Below are positions 34,050-43,451 of a stretch of DNA of 64,000 nucleotides, piece by piece. Where the stretch lies: NCBI RefSeq assembly GCF_030811215.1, contig NZ_JAUSQM010000001.1:1984001-2048000 (forward strand), read 5' to 3'. The notes beneath the pieces were generated by a model that did not search any database, was not told the DNA's origin, and worked only from the letters and a program-made list of their open reading frames with translations. The position numbers and the translations under genes are program-made. This stretch comes from Nocardioides massiliensis (GTDB lineage: Bacteria; Actinomycetota; Actinomycetes; Propionibacteriales; Nocardioidaceae). How positions within the stretch are numbered: the stretch's first letter is position 1; every line of letters begins with the position of its first letter.

Positions 34050-35594
34050 GTGTCGCAGCAACCGGAGCAGACCGCCAGCGCCGCGGGCGGCACGCCTGCC
34101 GTGCGTGTGCGCGGGGTGGCGAAGCGATTCCCGGGCGTCGTCGCCAACCACGACGTCACGTTCGACATCGAGGCCGGGAAGATCCACGCCATCGTCGGCG
34201 AGAACGGTGCCGGCAAGTCCACGCTGATGAAGATCCTGTACGGCGTGCAGAAGGCCGATGAGGGCACGTTGGAGATCTCCGGCGAGGAGGTCGTCCTCAG
34301 CTCCCCGGCTGACGCGATCGAGCGTGGCGTCGGCATGGTGTTCCAGCACTTTCAGCTTGCTGACAACCTGACGGTGTTGGAGAACGTCGTCCTCGGTGCC
34401 GAGAAGCTGCACGGCATCGGTCAGGCAGCGCGGGAGGAGATCCGGAGGATCTCGAAGGCCTTCGGCTTCGGGCTGGACCCCGATGCGCTCGTCGGCACCC
34501 TGGGGGTCGGCGCCCGGCAACGGGTGGAGATCCTCAAGGTGCTCTTCCGCGGTGCGCGCATCGTCATCCTCGACGAGCCCACCGCGGTGCTGGTCCCCCA
34601 AGAGGTCGACCGGCTGTTCGCCAACCTCCGTGAGCTCCAGCGCGATGGTCACACCATCGTGTTCATCTCCCACAAGCTCGACGAGGTCCGTGCGATCGCC
34701 GACACGATCACGGTGATGCGGCGCGGCACCACGGTCGCGACCGTGACGCCCGGCGAGGTCACCAGCCGTCAGCTCGCCGAGCTCATGGTCGGTTCGGAGC
34801 TCCCCAGCCCCGAGACGGCCGAGTCCACCGTCACCGACAGGGTCCTGCTGCGCCTGGAGGGCATCACGGTCGACGGGCCGGACGCGCGGCCGCTGTTGTC
34901 CGACCTCGACCTGACCGTCCACGCCGGGGAGGTCGTCGGCATCGCCGGCGTCGAGGGCAACGGCCAGACGGAGCTCGTCGAGGTCATCGTCGGGATGCTG
35001 CCTGCGGCGCAGGGTCGCGTCAGCCTCGATGGCCGCGACATCACCCGGCTCTCGGTCAAGGACCGCCGTGGCGCCGGCATCGGCGTGATCCCCGAGGACC
35101 GTCACCGCCACGGGGTGCTGCTGGACGCGCCGCTGTGGGAGAACCGCGTCCTCGGCCACCAGGGGCGCGAGCCGATGTCGAAGTGGGGCTGGATCAACCG
35201 TCGCGCTGCACGCCGCGACGCCGAGCGGATCGTCGAGGAGTTCGACGTACGCACGCCGGGGGTCGAGACGACCGCCCGTGCACTGTCCGGTGGGAACCAG
35301 CAGAAGTTCATCGTCGGCCGTGAGATGTCCGGCAACCCGGTGCTGCTGGTCGCGGCGCACCCCACACGAGGCGTCGACGTCGGCGCGCAGGCGGCGATCT
35401 GGGACCACATCCGCCACGCACGACGAGAGGGCCTGGCCGTGCTGTTGCTGTCCGCCGACCTCGATGAGCTGATCGGGCTGTCCGACACCATCAAGGTCAT
35501 CCTGCGTGGCCGCTTCGTGGCCGACTACGACCCGCGTACGGTCACCGCCGAGCAGCTCGGCTCGGCCATGACCGGCGCCGAGGAGCACGCATGA
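34050..35594 (+). CDS. double ATPase of the nucleoside ABC importer
   Basis: 514 residues with two fused nucleotide-binding domains, as in RbsA/YufO-type ATPases. Domain 1 has Walker A GENGAGKST (50-58), the LGVGARQRVEIL signature-like helix and Walker B VILDEPTAVL. Domain 2 has an altered P-loop GVEGNGQTE, a normal LSGGNQQK signature and a Walker B with Ala where Asp or Glu is usual (VLLVAAHPTRG), typical of the non-catalytic half of this family. GTG start with GGAGGAGGG 8 nt upstream. Overlaps the first permease by 4 nt. Confidence 0.94.
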   Translation: MSQQPEQTASAAGGTPAVRVRGVAKRFPGVVANHDVTFDIEAGKIHAIVGENGAGKSTLMKILYGVQKADEGTLEISGEEVVLSSPADAIERGVGMVFQHFQLADNLTVLENVVLGAEKLHGIGQAAREEIRRISKAFGFGLDPDALVGTLGVGARQRVEILKVLFRGARIVILDEPTAVLVPQEVDRLFANLRELQRDGHTIVFISHKLDEVRAIADTITVMRRGTTVATVTPGEVTSRQLAELMVGSELPSPETAESTVTDRVLLRLEGITVDGPDARPLLSDLDLTVHAGEVVGIAGVEGNGQTELVEVIVGMLPAAQGRVSLDGRDITRLSVKDRRGAGIGVIPEDRHRHGVLLDAPLWENRVLGHQGREPMSKWGWINRRAARRDAERIVEEFDVRTPGVETTARALSGGNQQKFIVGREMSGNPVLLVAAHPTRGVDVGAQAAIWDHIRHARREGLAVLLLSADLDELIGLSDTIKVILRGRFVADYDPRTVTAEQLGSAMTGAEEHA

Positions 35595-36673
35595 GCCTCG
35601 CCCGTCGGATCGGCCTGGGGCTGGTCGCCCCGGTGTTGGCCTTCGCCATCGCTGCGATCGTCACGTCGCTGGTGCTCGCCCTCACGGGCTCGGAGCCCAG
35701 GGTCTTCTGGGAGGTGCTGCTCGACCGCCCGGCGAACCGGTCGATCGTCAACATCCTCAACTACGCCGCGATCCTGTACCTCTCCGGTGTCGCCGCAGCG
35801 ATCTGTTTCCGGATGAACCTGTTCAACATCGGCGTGGAGGGCCAGTACCGCGTCGGTGCGTTCGTCGCAGCGGTCTTCGCCGGGTGGGCCGTCCTGCCGG
35901 GCTACCTCAACACCATCGTCGCGATCCTGCTGGGGATGCTCGCCGGTGCGCTCTGGGCGGGCATCGCTGCGATCCTGCGAGTGACGCGGGGCGTCAGCGA
36001 AGTCATCGCCACGATCATGCTCAACGCCATCGCCGGCATCCTCGTCGGCTACCTCATGCGCAAGGTCGGAGTCGCGACCGGGGTATCGCGAGCCACCGAG
36101 CCCGTGCCGGAGGAGAGCCGGGTCGGAGGGATCTCGTTGTTCGCCGACTCGACGCAGGCGCTCTATGGTCTGAGCCTGCTGGCGGTCGTCGTCGGCATCG
36201 GGTACGCCGTGATCCTCAACCGCACCGTCTTCGGCTTCAACCTGCGTGCCGCCGGTCGCTCCCAGTCGGCCGCGACGGCCTCGGGCGTGAATGCCAAGAA
36301 GATGATCGTCGTGACGATGCTCATCTCCGGTGCCGTCGCCGCGCTGATCGGCATGCCGTCGGTCTTCGGTCAGACCTACAACTACGGGTCGTCCTTCGAG
36401 GGCGGCATCGGGTTCACCGGCATCGCCGTCGCCCTGCTGGGGCGCAACCACCCGACGGGCATCGCCGCCGGCGCGCTGATCTTCGCCTATCTGCGGGAGC
36501 GCGCGACCCTGCTCAACATCATGGGCGGGATCTCGCCCGACATCGTCTCGGTCGCGCAGGGCACCATCGTGATCTCGGTGGTCATCGCCTATGCGGTGAT
36601 GACCCGCTACCGCGCTCGGCTGGAGCAGCGCTCCGCAGCGACGGCTCGGATCGACGAGGAGGTGGCGGCATGA
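35591..36673 (+). CDS. nucleoside ABC importer permease 1
   Basis: 360 residues with about eight to ten membrane helices. Belongs to the BPD_transp_2/YufP-type permeases: NLFNIGVEGQYRVGAF, GVSEVIATIMLNAIA, and AAGRSQSAATASGVNAK, which is the ATPase-contact loop. Its ATG overlaps the ATPase stop and its stop overlaps the second permease by 4 nt. It forms the heterodimeric channel with the next gene product. Confidence 0.93.
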   Translation: MSLARRIGLGLVAPVLAFAIAAIVTSLVLALTGSEPRVFWEVLLDRPANRSIVNILNYAAILYLSGVAAAICFRMNLFNIGVEGQYRVGAFVAAVFAGWAVLPGYLNTIVAILLGMLAGALWAGIAAILRVTRGVSEVIATIMLNAIAGILVGYLMRKVGVATGVSRATEPVPEESRVGGISLFADSTQALYGLSLLAVVVGIGYAVILNRTVFGFNLRAAGRSQSAATASGVNAKKMIVVTMLISGAVAALIGMPSVFGQTYNYGSSFEGGIGFTGIAVALLGRNHPTGIAAGALIFAYLRERATLLNIMGGISPDIVSVAQGTIVISVVIAYAVMTRYRARLEQRSAATARIDEEVAA

Positions 36674-37932
36674 CCGTCGTGACCGACCCCCGCAGCGCCG
36701 CGCCGCTGGAGGAGCCGGCGGAAGCGCGCAGCCGCACCCGCCGCTACCTCGTATGGTTCGCCGCCGCTTTCGCCCTCGTCGCTGCGGTCCGCGTGGTCAC
36801 CGGCGCCGACGACATCAGCTCGGCCGGCGCGCTGCGCGCGGCGTTGATCGCCGCCATCCCGATCGCCCTGGCCGGTCTCGGGGGTTTGTGGTCGGAGCGG
36901 GCCGGCGTGGTCAACATCGGTCTCGAGGGCATGATGCTCATGGGCTGCCTCGGCGCGGGTGTGTTCACCTACCACTACGGCATCCTGGCGGGGATCCTCG
37001 GCGCGATCATGTTCGGCGCCGTCGGCGGTGCCCTGCACGCGTTGACCACGGTCGTCTTCGGCGTCGACCACATCGTCAGCGGGGTCGGCATCAACATCGC
37101 CGCCCTCGGGATCACCGGCTTCCTGGCCGAGGTCTTCTTTGCCGGGCTCCCCGGGGGCGGTCGCACTCAGTCGCCCAGCCTCTCGCGTCCGCCGGCGCTG
37201 ACGATCGAGCCGATCGCGGATGCTGCCGCCGACATCGCGGGCAAGGGCTGGTTCCTGATCAGCGACATCGCCGCAGTCGTCGTGGTGCTGACCCGCAACC
37301 TGTCGGTGCTGACCATCCTGGCGCTGCTGCTCGTCGTGTTCACGGGCTGGTTGCTCTGGCGCTCCCCGTTCGGTCTGCGGCTGCGCTCCTGCGGTGAGAA
37401 CCCGTCGGCGGCGGAGTCGCTGGGCGTCAACGTCTATCGGATGAAGTTCATCGCGGTCACGGTCTCGGGCTGCATGGCCGGCCTCGCGGGGGCCTTCCTC
37501 GTCCTGGTGTCCTCCTCGGGCTATCAGAACAACATGACCGGCGGCCTGGGCTACATCGGCCTGGCCGCGATGATCTTCGGCAACTGGCGTCCGGCCGGCT
37601 TGATGATCGGTGCGAGCCTGTTCGGTTATACCCGCGCGGTGGAGCTGCGCGGGGGCGCCGACAGCCTGCACGCGCTGCTGTTGCTGATCGCGATCGTGCT
37701 GGTGGTGATGGCGGTCTTCCAGCTGCGCGCTGCGCACACCCGCAAGGGCATCGTGTACGCCGTCATCGCCGCCGGGTTCCTTGCGTGGTTCCTCCTGACC
37801 GACAGCGTGGCGCCGGACTTCGGCAGTGCGGCGCCGTACGTCACCACGCTCGCGGTGCTCGCCTTCGCCAGCCAGAACCTGCGGATGCCCGCGGCCAACG
37901 GCCTGGTCTACCGACGCGGGTCGGTCGGATGA
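36670..37932 (+). CDS. nucleoside ABC importer permease 2
   Basis: 420 residues, YufQ-type. Family motifs: GLWSERAGVVNIGLEGMMLMG, VDHIVSGVGINIAALG, and the cytoplasmic loop LRLRSCGENPSAAESLGVNVYRMKF. An extra helical pair at the C terminus makes it somewhat longer than typical. Overlaps cytidine deaminase by 4 nt, so import and the first catabolic step are translationally linked. Confidence 0.93.
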   Translation: MTVVTDPRSAAPLEEPAEARSRTRRYLVWFAAAFALVAAVRVVTGADDISSAGALRAALIAAIPIALAGLGGLWSERAGVVNIGLEGMMLMGCLGAGVFTYHYGILAGILGAIMFGAVGGALHALTTVVFGVDHIVSGVGINIAALGITGFLAEVFFAGLPGGGRTQSPSLSRPPALTIEPIADAAADIAGKGWFLISDIAAVVVVLTRNLSVLTILALLLVVFTGWLLWRSPFGLRLRSCGENPSAAESLGVNVYRMKFIAVTVSGCMAGLAGAFLVLVSSSGYQNNMTGGLGYIGLAAMIFGNWRPAGLMIGASLFGYTRAVELRGGADSLHALLLLIAIVLVVMAVFQLRAAHTRKGIVYAVIAAGFLAWFLLTDSVAPDFGSAAPYVTTLAVLAFASQNLRMPAANGLVYRRGSVG

Positions 37933-38345
37933 CGCAGATACCGGCCGAGGACCCCTGGCCCCGCCTGCACGCCGAGGCCGTCGAGGCGGCCCGGCACGCC
38001 TACGCTCCCTACTCCGGCTACCACGTCGGCGCCGCGGCGCTGGTGGAGGACGGACGGGTGGTGTCGGGCTGCAATGTCGAGAACGCGGCGTACGGTGTCG
38101 CGCTGTGCGCCGAGTGCGGCCTGGTCTCGTCGCTGCACCGCGGTGGTGGCGGTCGCCTCACCCACTTCTTGTGCGTGGACGGCGAGAGCCGTCTGATCAT
38201 GCCGTGCGGCCGGTGCCGGCAGTTGTTGTCCGAGAACGGCGGTCCCACCATGCTGCTCCTCACAGCGTCCGGCATCCGCCCCCTGACGGAGGTGCTTCCC
38301 GATGCGTTCGGTCCCCACGACCTCGATCGACCTGACCTCGCCTGA
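37929..38345 (+). CDS. cdd: cytidine deaminase
   Basis: 138 residues; deaminates (deoxy)cytidine to (deoxy)uridine. Zinc site: Cys60, Cys93 and Cys96 (PCGRC), with the proton-shuttling Glu62 in CAE. The nucleoside-binding NVENAAYG is at 49-56. Homotetrameric short type. Its 3' end overlaps the next gene (P450) by 44 nt in another frame, an unusually long overlap. Converts imported cytidine into the substrate of downstream uridine and thymidine phosphorolysis. Confidence 0.95.
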   Translation: MTQIPAEDPWPRLHAEAVEAARHAYAPYSGYHVGAAALVEDGRVVSGCNVENAAYGVALCAECGLVSSLHRGGGGRLTHFLCVDGESRLIMPCGRCRQLLSENGGPTMLLLTASGIRPLTEVLPDAFGPHDLDRPDLA

Positions 38346-39477
38346 GGTCGCGGCCGATCCCTACCCGCACTTCGCGCGCGAGCGTGCAGCGCACGAGGTC
38401 GCCTGGCATGAGGAGACGCAGCGCTACCTGACGTTCTCGCACGCCGCCGTCTCCGCGGTGCAGCGCGACCGGCGGCTGGGTCGGCTGTGGACCGACAAGG
38501 AGCCGCGGGAGACGATGGAGCCGTTCAACCTGCTCCACCGCAACCAGATGATGGAGAACGAGCCGCCGGTGCACACCCGGCTGCGCCGTCCGGTCGCGCG
38601 GGCCTTCGCCCGCGGCCACGTCGAGCGTCTGCGCCCGCGCGTGCGCGAGTTGGCCGGTGAGCTGCTCGACGAGACCGCCGGCAGCGGGTTCGACGTGATC
38701 GGCGACTTCGCCGAGCCGTTGCCCGTCCTGGTGATCGCCGAGCTGCTCGGCGTACCCAAGGTGCACGCGCCCGACCTGCGCGACTGGTCGCAGGCGATCG
38801 TGCGGATGTATGAGGTCGAGCGCGACCAGGCGACCGTCGACGCCGCGGTGCGGGCCTCGACCGACTTCGCGACCCTCGTCCGCGAGCTGGTGGCCGAGCG
38901 GCGCAAGGACCCCCAGGACGACCTGGTGAGCGACCTGGTGGCGACGAGCTCGACCGACGGGGACTCGCTCACCGAGGACGAGATCGTCGCCTCGGTCGTG
39001 CTGCTGCTGAACGCCGGCCACGAAGCGTCGGTCAACGTCTTCGGCAACGGCTTCGTCGCGATGCTGCAGCGCGGTCTGAGGCCCGGGCCCGACCCGGCAC
39101 TCACCGTCGAGGAGATGCTGCGCTTCGACTCGGCCCTGCAGCTGTTCGAACGCACCGCGACCGAGGACGTGGAGATCGGCGGCGTCGTCGTCGAGGAGGG
39201 ACAGAAGATCTGCGCCCTGCTCGGGGCAGCGAACCGTGACCCCGCAGTCTTCGCGGATCCGGACACGTTCCTCGTCGACCGCGACCCCAACCCGCACCTC
39301 GCGTTCGGTGTCGGGGTGCACTTCTGTCTGGGGGCGCCACTCGCCCGGATGGAGCTCGCGGAGTCGCTGGGCACGCTCTTCACCCGCTATCCCGTTCTCC
39401 GGCTCGACGGCGACCCGGTGTCGCGGGGCACGTTCGTGCTGCGTGGCTACGAGTCGGTGCCGGTCGTGGGAGCCTGA
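38302..39477 (+). CDS. cytochrome P450
   Basis: 391 residues, bacterial class I size. Haem ligand Cys in FGVGVHFCLGAPLAR, ExxR in EEMLRF, and I-helix LLLNAGHEASVN, where Ala stands at the position of the usual conserved Thr (AGxET). Another motif is ENEPPVHTRLRRPVARAF in the C-helix region. It lies between cdd and deoA, overlapping cdd by 44 nt and ending 1 nt before deoA starts, so it is co-expressed with nucleoside salvage. The substrate is unknown; its redox partners are not encoded nearby. Confidence 0.92.
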   Translation: MRSVPTTSIDLTSPEVAADPYPHFARERAAHEVAWHEETQRYLTFSHAAVSAVQRDRRLGRLWTDKEPRETMEPFNLLHRNQMMENEPPVHTRLRRPVARAFARGHVERLRPRVRELAGELLDETAGSGFDVIGDFAEPLPVLVIAELLGVPKVHAPDLRDWSQAIVRMYEVERDQATVDAAVRASTDFATLVRELVAERRKDPQDDLVSDLVATSSTDGDSLTEDEIVASVVLLLNAGHEASVNVFGNGFVAMLQRGLRPGPDPALTVEEMLRFDSALQLFERTATEDVEIGGVVVEEGQKICALLGAANRDPAVFADPDTFLVDRDPNPHLAFGVGVHFCLGAPLARMELAESLGTLFTRYPVLRLDGDPVSRGTFVLRGYESVPVVGA

Positions 39478-39478
39478 G

Positions 39479-40771
39479 GTGGCCGCCCCGCACGACGCCG
39501 TCGAGGTGATCGCCCGCAAGCGGGACGGAGGCGTGCTCAGCGACTCGATGATCGACTGGGTCGTGGCCGCCTACACCCGCGGCGAGGTCGCCGACGAGCA
39601 GATGGCGGCGCTGGCGATGGCGATCCTGCTGCGGGGCATGTCGCGCGCGGAGATCTCCCGGTGGACCGCCGCGATGATCGCCTCGGGCGAGCGCATGGAC
39701 TTCTCCTCGCTCTCGCGGCCCACCGCCGACAAGCACTCCACCGGAGGCGTCGGCGACAAGATCACCCTGCCGCTCGCGCCGCTGGTCGCCGCGTGCGGGG
39801 TCGCCGTACCCCAGCTCTCGGGTCGCGGGCTGGGCCACACCGGCGGCACGCTCGACAAGCTCGAGGCGATCCCAGGGTGGCGCGCCGACCTGACGAACGA
39901 CGAGATGCTGCGCCAGCTCGAGCACGTCGGGGCGGTGATCTGCGCCGCGGGCACCGGCCTGGCGCCGGCCGACAAGAAGCTCTACGCCCTGCGCGACGTC
40001 ACCGGCACCGTGGAGGCGATCCCGTTGATCGCCAGCTCGATCATGAGCAAGAAGATCGCCGAGGGCACCGGGGCCTTGGTGCTCGACGTGAAGGTCGGCT
40101 CCGGCGCGTTCATGAAGGACCTCGCCAGCGCTCGCGAGCTCGCCGAGACGATGGTCGCGCTCGGCACCGACGCGGGCGTGCGGACCGTCGCCCTGCTGAC
40201 GGACATGGCGACCCCGCTGGGGCGTACGGCCGGCAACGCGCTCGAGGTCCGCGAGTCGGTGGAGGTGCTGGCCGGCGGTGGGCCGCAGGACGTCGTCGAG
40301 CTGACCATCGCCCTGGCGCGCGAGATGCTGACGGCAGCGGGCCGCGGCGACGTCGACCCGGCGGACAAGCTCGCCGACGGCTCCGCCATGGACGTCTGGC
40401 GGACGATGATCGCCGCGCAGGGTGGGGACCCGGACGCACCGCTGCCGACGGCCACCGAGACGCACGTCGTACGCGCGCCGGCCGGCGGAGTCGTCACCCG
40501 GGTCGACGCGATGGCCGTCGGCCTGGCCGCCTGGCGCCTCGGCGCCGGCCGCGCCACGCAGGGCGAGCCGGTGCAGGCCGGAGCCGGCGTCGAGCTGCAT
40601 GCCCGGCCGGGGGAGACGGTCGCCGAGGGCGCACCCCTGCTGACGCTGCACACCGACGAGCCGGAGCGCTTCGCGCGGGCACTCGCTGCCCTCGACGGTG
40701 GGATCGACGTCGACCCCGCCGGGGCGTACGCCGCCAGCGGGGTCGTGATCGAGCGGATCGCCGCGGACTGA
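39479..40771 (+). CDS. deoA: thymidine phosphorylase
   Basis: Splits thymidine (or deoxyuridine) with phosphate into base and 2-deoxyribose-1-phosphate. 430 residues. Seen: VEVIARKRDGGVLS, the phosphate motif DKHSTGGVGDK, GRGLGHTGGTLDKLE, LPLIASSIMSKK-like (IPLIASSIMSKKIAEG), and KVGSGAFMK. The GTG start (39479) is 1 nt after the P450 stop codon. A uracil/pyrimidine-nucleoside phosphorylase function is the alternative in this family (pyn). Its sugar phosphate enters central carbon metabolism through the mutase and DeoC encoded downstream. Confidence 0.94.
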   Translation: MAAPHDAVEVIARKRDGGVLSDSMIDWVVAAYTRGEVADEQMAALAMAILLRGMSRAEISRWTAAMIASGERMDFSSLSRPTADKHSTGGVGDKITLPLAPLVAACGVAVPQLSGRGLGHTGGTLDKLEAIPGWRADLTNDEMLRQLEHVGAVICAAGTGLAPADKKLYALRDVTGTVEAIPLIASSIMSKKIAEGTGALVLDVKVGSGAFMKDLASARELAETMVALGTDAGVRTVALLTDMATPLGRTAGNALEVRESVEVLAGGGPQDVVELTIALAREMLTAAGRGDVDPADKLADGSAMDVWRTMIAAQGGDPDAPLPTATETHVVRAPAGGVVTRVDAMAVGLAAWRLGAGRATQGEPVQAGAGVELHARPGETVAEGAPLLTLHTDEPERFARALAALDGGIDVDPAGAYAASGVVIERIAAD

Positions 40772-40782
40772 TCAGGCCGGGC

Positions 40783-41733
40783 TCACGGCACGACCATCAG
40801 CGGGCACACCAGGTGGTGCAGCAGGTGCCGCGTGCTGGAGCCGAGCGCGAAGCCACCCGTACGCATCGGCTTGGTGCGCCGCGCGACCACGAGGAGCTGC
40901 GCGGTGCGGGCGGCGTCGTCGAGGGCGTCCTCGGCCGACCCCACCGCGGCACGCAGGACGATCTCCACCTGCGGGTGGGTGTCGCGCCACGGGAGCAGGA
41001 ACTCCTCCAGCAGCGCGACGCGCTCGGTCTCGTGGTCCTGCACGTCCTCGTTGGTCCAGACGATCTCGCGCGGCGCCTCCCAGCTCGACAGCACGATCAG
41101 CGGCACTCGGCGGCGGTCGGCCTGGTCGACAGCGGCGTCGAGCGCGGCCGCGGCCTTGTCGAGGCGGGGGTGGTCGGGCATCGCGCCGTCACCGACCCGG
41201 AGGTCGTCGACGCGCAGGTCGAGACCGACCACCACGGGCGCGGTGGACTGGCCCGCGACGCTCCAGCCGTTGGGGACCACGACGGTCGGGCACGGAGCGC
41301 GGCCGGCGACGGCGATGGAGGTGCTGCCGGTGACCAGCCGGCGTACGGCGCCGACGCCGCGCTGGCCGACGACGACCAGGTAGGCATCCTTCGCCGACTC
41401 CAGGAGGACCTGGACAGGCCCGCCGACCATCACGTCGGCCTCGACGTGCGGCAGGCCGGTGGCGTAGCGCGAGGCGGTGGTCGCCAGGAAGCGGCGGGCG
41501 TCGCCGACGTCGGGCTCCGTGGGGACCTCGTCATCGACGTAGGCCACGGGCGTGGCGACCATCAGCGGCTCACAGGCGCTGACCAGTCGGATCGGGCGAC
41601 CGGTCGACTCCGCCTCCGCCACGGCCCACAGCACCGCCGCGGAGCTGGGGTGGGAGGCGTCGATGCCGGCCGAGACGGTGCGACCGTCGGTGTGGGTGAC
41701 CGGGGTGGACCGGGTGGCGGTCAGGGAACGCAT
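40783..41733 (-). CDS. tandem universal stress protein
   Basis: 316 residues with two Usp domains (about 20-145 and 155-315). The first has the ATP-binding-like G-x2-G-x9-G pattern in VVVGQRGVGAVRRLVTGSTSIAVAGRAPCPTVVVP; the second ends TGGFALGSSTRHLLHHLVCPLMVV. Such tandem proteins belong to the DosR regulon in mycobacteria. Here the gene is divergent from a DevS-like kinase and a DosR-box-like sequence lies 88 bp upstream. TGGAGGC stands before the ATG at 41733. Confidence 0.9.
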   Translation of the reverse strand: MRSLTATRSTPVTHTDGRTVSAGIDASHPSSAAVLWAVAEAESTGRPIRLVSACEPLMVATPVAYVDDEVPTEPDVGDARRFLATTASRYATGLPHVEADVMVGGPVQVLLESAKDAYLVVVGQRGVGAVRRLVTGSTSIAVAGRAPCPTVVVPNGWSVAGQSTAPVVVGLDLRVDDLRVGDGAMPDHPRLDKAAAALDAAVDQADRRRVPLIVLSSWEAPREIVWTNEDVQDHETERVALLEEFLLPWRDTHPQVEIVLRAAVGSAEDALDDAARTAQLLVVARRTKPMRTGGFALGSSTRHLLHHLVCPLMVVP

Positions 41734-41820
41734 GGTGTGCCTCCAAGGGTGCGGGTGGGTCGGGCTCCAGCATCGCCGCGACCACGGTGGCGACAGCAGG
41801 GTCCGGCGTACTCGCGCCTC

Positions 41821-41834
41821 GGGACCTTCGTCCT
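41821..41834. promoter_or_regulatory. candidate DosR/DevR box, usp-kinase intergenic
   Basis: GGGACCTTCGTCCT matches the DosR core GGGACTWWAGTCCC in the half-sites GGGAC and GTCC with the same 4-bp spacing; the differences are at the centre and last base. It lies between the divergent usp and kinase genes, a natural place for control of both. Confidence 0.5.
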
Positions 41835-41879
41835 TCTGCGATGTCGGTACGCCACTAGGGTGTGGCGGGAGGAGGACCG

Positions 41880-43451
41880 ATGGCTGCATCGCAGGACCCA
41901 CGAGAGACGCCGCTGGCAGGCCTGCTCGAGGAGGTGCTGACGCGCGTCGACGAGGTCGTGGACGCCCAGCGCCGCCAGGCCCTGCTGGTCGATGCGGTGG
42001 TGACTCTCGCAGCCGACCTGTCGATCGAGAGCGTGCTGCAGCGGATCGTGCGGACGGCGTGCGAGATCGTGGGGTGTCGGTACGCCGCCCTCGGCATGCT
42101 CGGGGAGGGGAGTGACCGCCGCCTCGCCGCGTTCCTGCACCACGGCCTCGGCGAGCAGGAGAGCCGCGAGCTCGGCGAGCTGCCGGGTGGGCGTGGGCTG
42201 CTGGGCCACATCATCGACTTCCCGGAGCCGGTCCGAATCTCCGACATCGGCGGCCACCCGGCGTCGTACGGCTTCCCGCCCGGACACCCGCCGATGCGGT
42301 CGTTCCTCGGCCTGCCCGTGCGGATCCGCGGGACGGTCGTCGGCAACCTCTACCTGACCGACAAGCTCGGGGCGGACGCCTTCACCGAGGAGGACGAGGT
42401 CGTCGCCGACGCGCTCGCCTCGGCCGCCGGCGTGGTGATCGAGAACGCGCGCCTGTATGCCGAGTCCGCGCGCCGCGAGGGCTGGCTGCGTGCGGGGTCC
42501 GAGGCGTCCGGGACGGTCTTCCGCGAAGGGCTGACACCGGGTGCGCTGCGGGTCGTGGAGGAGCATGCGCGCGAGGCGGCGGGTGCCGAGACGGCATTCG
42601 TGATGCTGGATCCCGAGGCGTGCGGCGAGCAGGTGATGGAGCCCGGGCGGATGGTGCTGCCACTGCGCGTGGGGGACGAGCAGCTGGGCGCGTTGGAGAT
42701 CCTGGGTGCGAGCGAGCCCGACCACGGCATCGGCGCGGCCGGGGAGCTCGCCCGGGCGCAGGGGTTCGCCGACCAGGTCGCGATGGCGGCGGCGTTGGAG
42801 CGGTCCCGGAGCGACCGCGCGCAGCTGGCGGTCTATGAGGACCGCGACCGGATCGCGCGCGACCTGCACGACCTGGTCATCCAGCGGTTGTTCGCCGTCG
42901 GGCTCGGACTCGACAGCGTCGCCCACCTCGCGGTGAACCCCGAGGTCGCCGAGCGACTGGCATCGTCGGTCGACGACCTCGACACCACGATCAAGGACAT
43001 CCGGCGCGCGATCTTCGCCCTGGGCGACCGCGGTGGGGACGATCTGCGCCACGCGTTGCACCAGATCATCGAGCGGGCGACCGGCTCGCTCGGGTTCGCC
43101 CCTCGGCTCGCCTTGGAGGGACCTGTCAATGCCGTGGTCACCTCCACGATCCGCGGTCACCTGCTGGCTGTGCTGCAGGAGGGGTTGTCGAACGCTGCGC
43201 GTCATGCCGCCGCGACGGAGGTGACGGTGACGCTGGTGGGCGATCCGCAGCAGGTGAGCCTGACGGTCGTAGACAACGGGCGTGGGTTGCCGGCCGACCG
43301 CGACGAGAGCGGGCTGCGCAACCTCCGGGCGCGCGCCGATCGGCTCGGCGGGACCTTCGCCCTCGAGGACCGGCCCGGGGGTGGGACGATGCTGACCTGG
43401 CAGGTGCCGGTGGAGCCGCAGGACGACCGACCGACCGGTGAGGACGTGTGA
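41880..43451 (+). CDS. GAF-domain sensor histidine kinase (DevS/DosT-like)
   Basis: 523 residues. N-terminal GAF domain (about 48-195) with PGHPPMRSFLGLPVRI; His136 in that stretch is where the haem-ligating His of DevS/DosT would be expected. A second, weaker GAF-like domain (about 205-310) follows, then HisKA_3 with phospho-acceptor His330 (RDRIARDLHDLVIQRL) and a HATPase domain (VTVTLVGDPQQ..., DNGRGLP). No membrane segment, so a soluble sensor of gas or redox state is inferred. GGGAGGAGG ribosome site before the ATG. Stop overlaps the response regulator by 1 nt. Confidence 0.88.
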   Translation: MAASQDPRETPLAGLLEEVLTRVDEVVDAQRRQALLVDAVVTLAADLSIESVLQRIVRTACEIVGCRYAALGMLGEGSDRRLAAFLHHGLGEQESRELGELPGGRGLLGHIIDFPEPVRISDIGGHPASYGFPPGHPPMRSFLGLPVRIRGTVVGNLYLTDKLGADAFTEEDEVVADALASAAGVVIENARLYAESARREGWLRAGSEASGTVFREGLTPGALRVVEEHAREAAGAETAFVMLDPEACGEQVMEPGRMVLPLRVGDEQLGALEILGASEPDHGIGAAGELARAQGFADQVAMAAALERSRSDRAQLAVYEDRDRIARDLHDLVIQRLFAVGLGLDSVAHLAVNPEVAERLASSVDDLDTTIKDIRRAIFALGDRGGDDLRHALHQIIERATGSLGFAPRLALEGPVNAVVTSTIRGHLLAVLQEGLSNAARHAAATEVTVTLVGDPQQVSLTVVDNGRGLPADRDESGLRNLRARADRLGGTFALEDRPGGGTMLTWQVPVEPQDDRPTGEDV

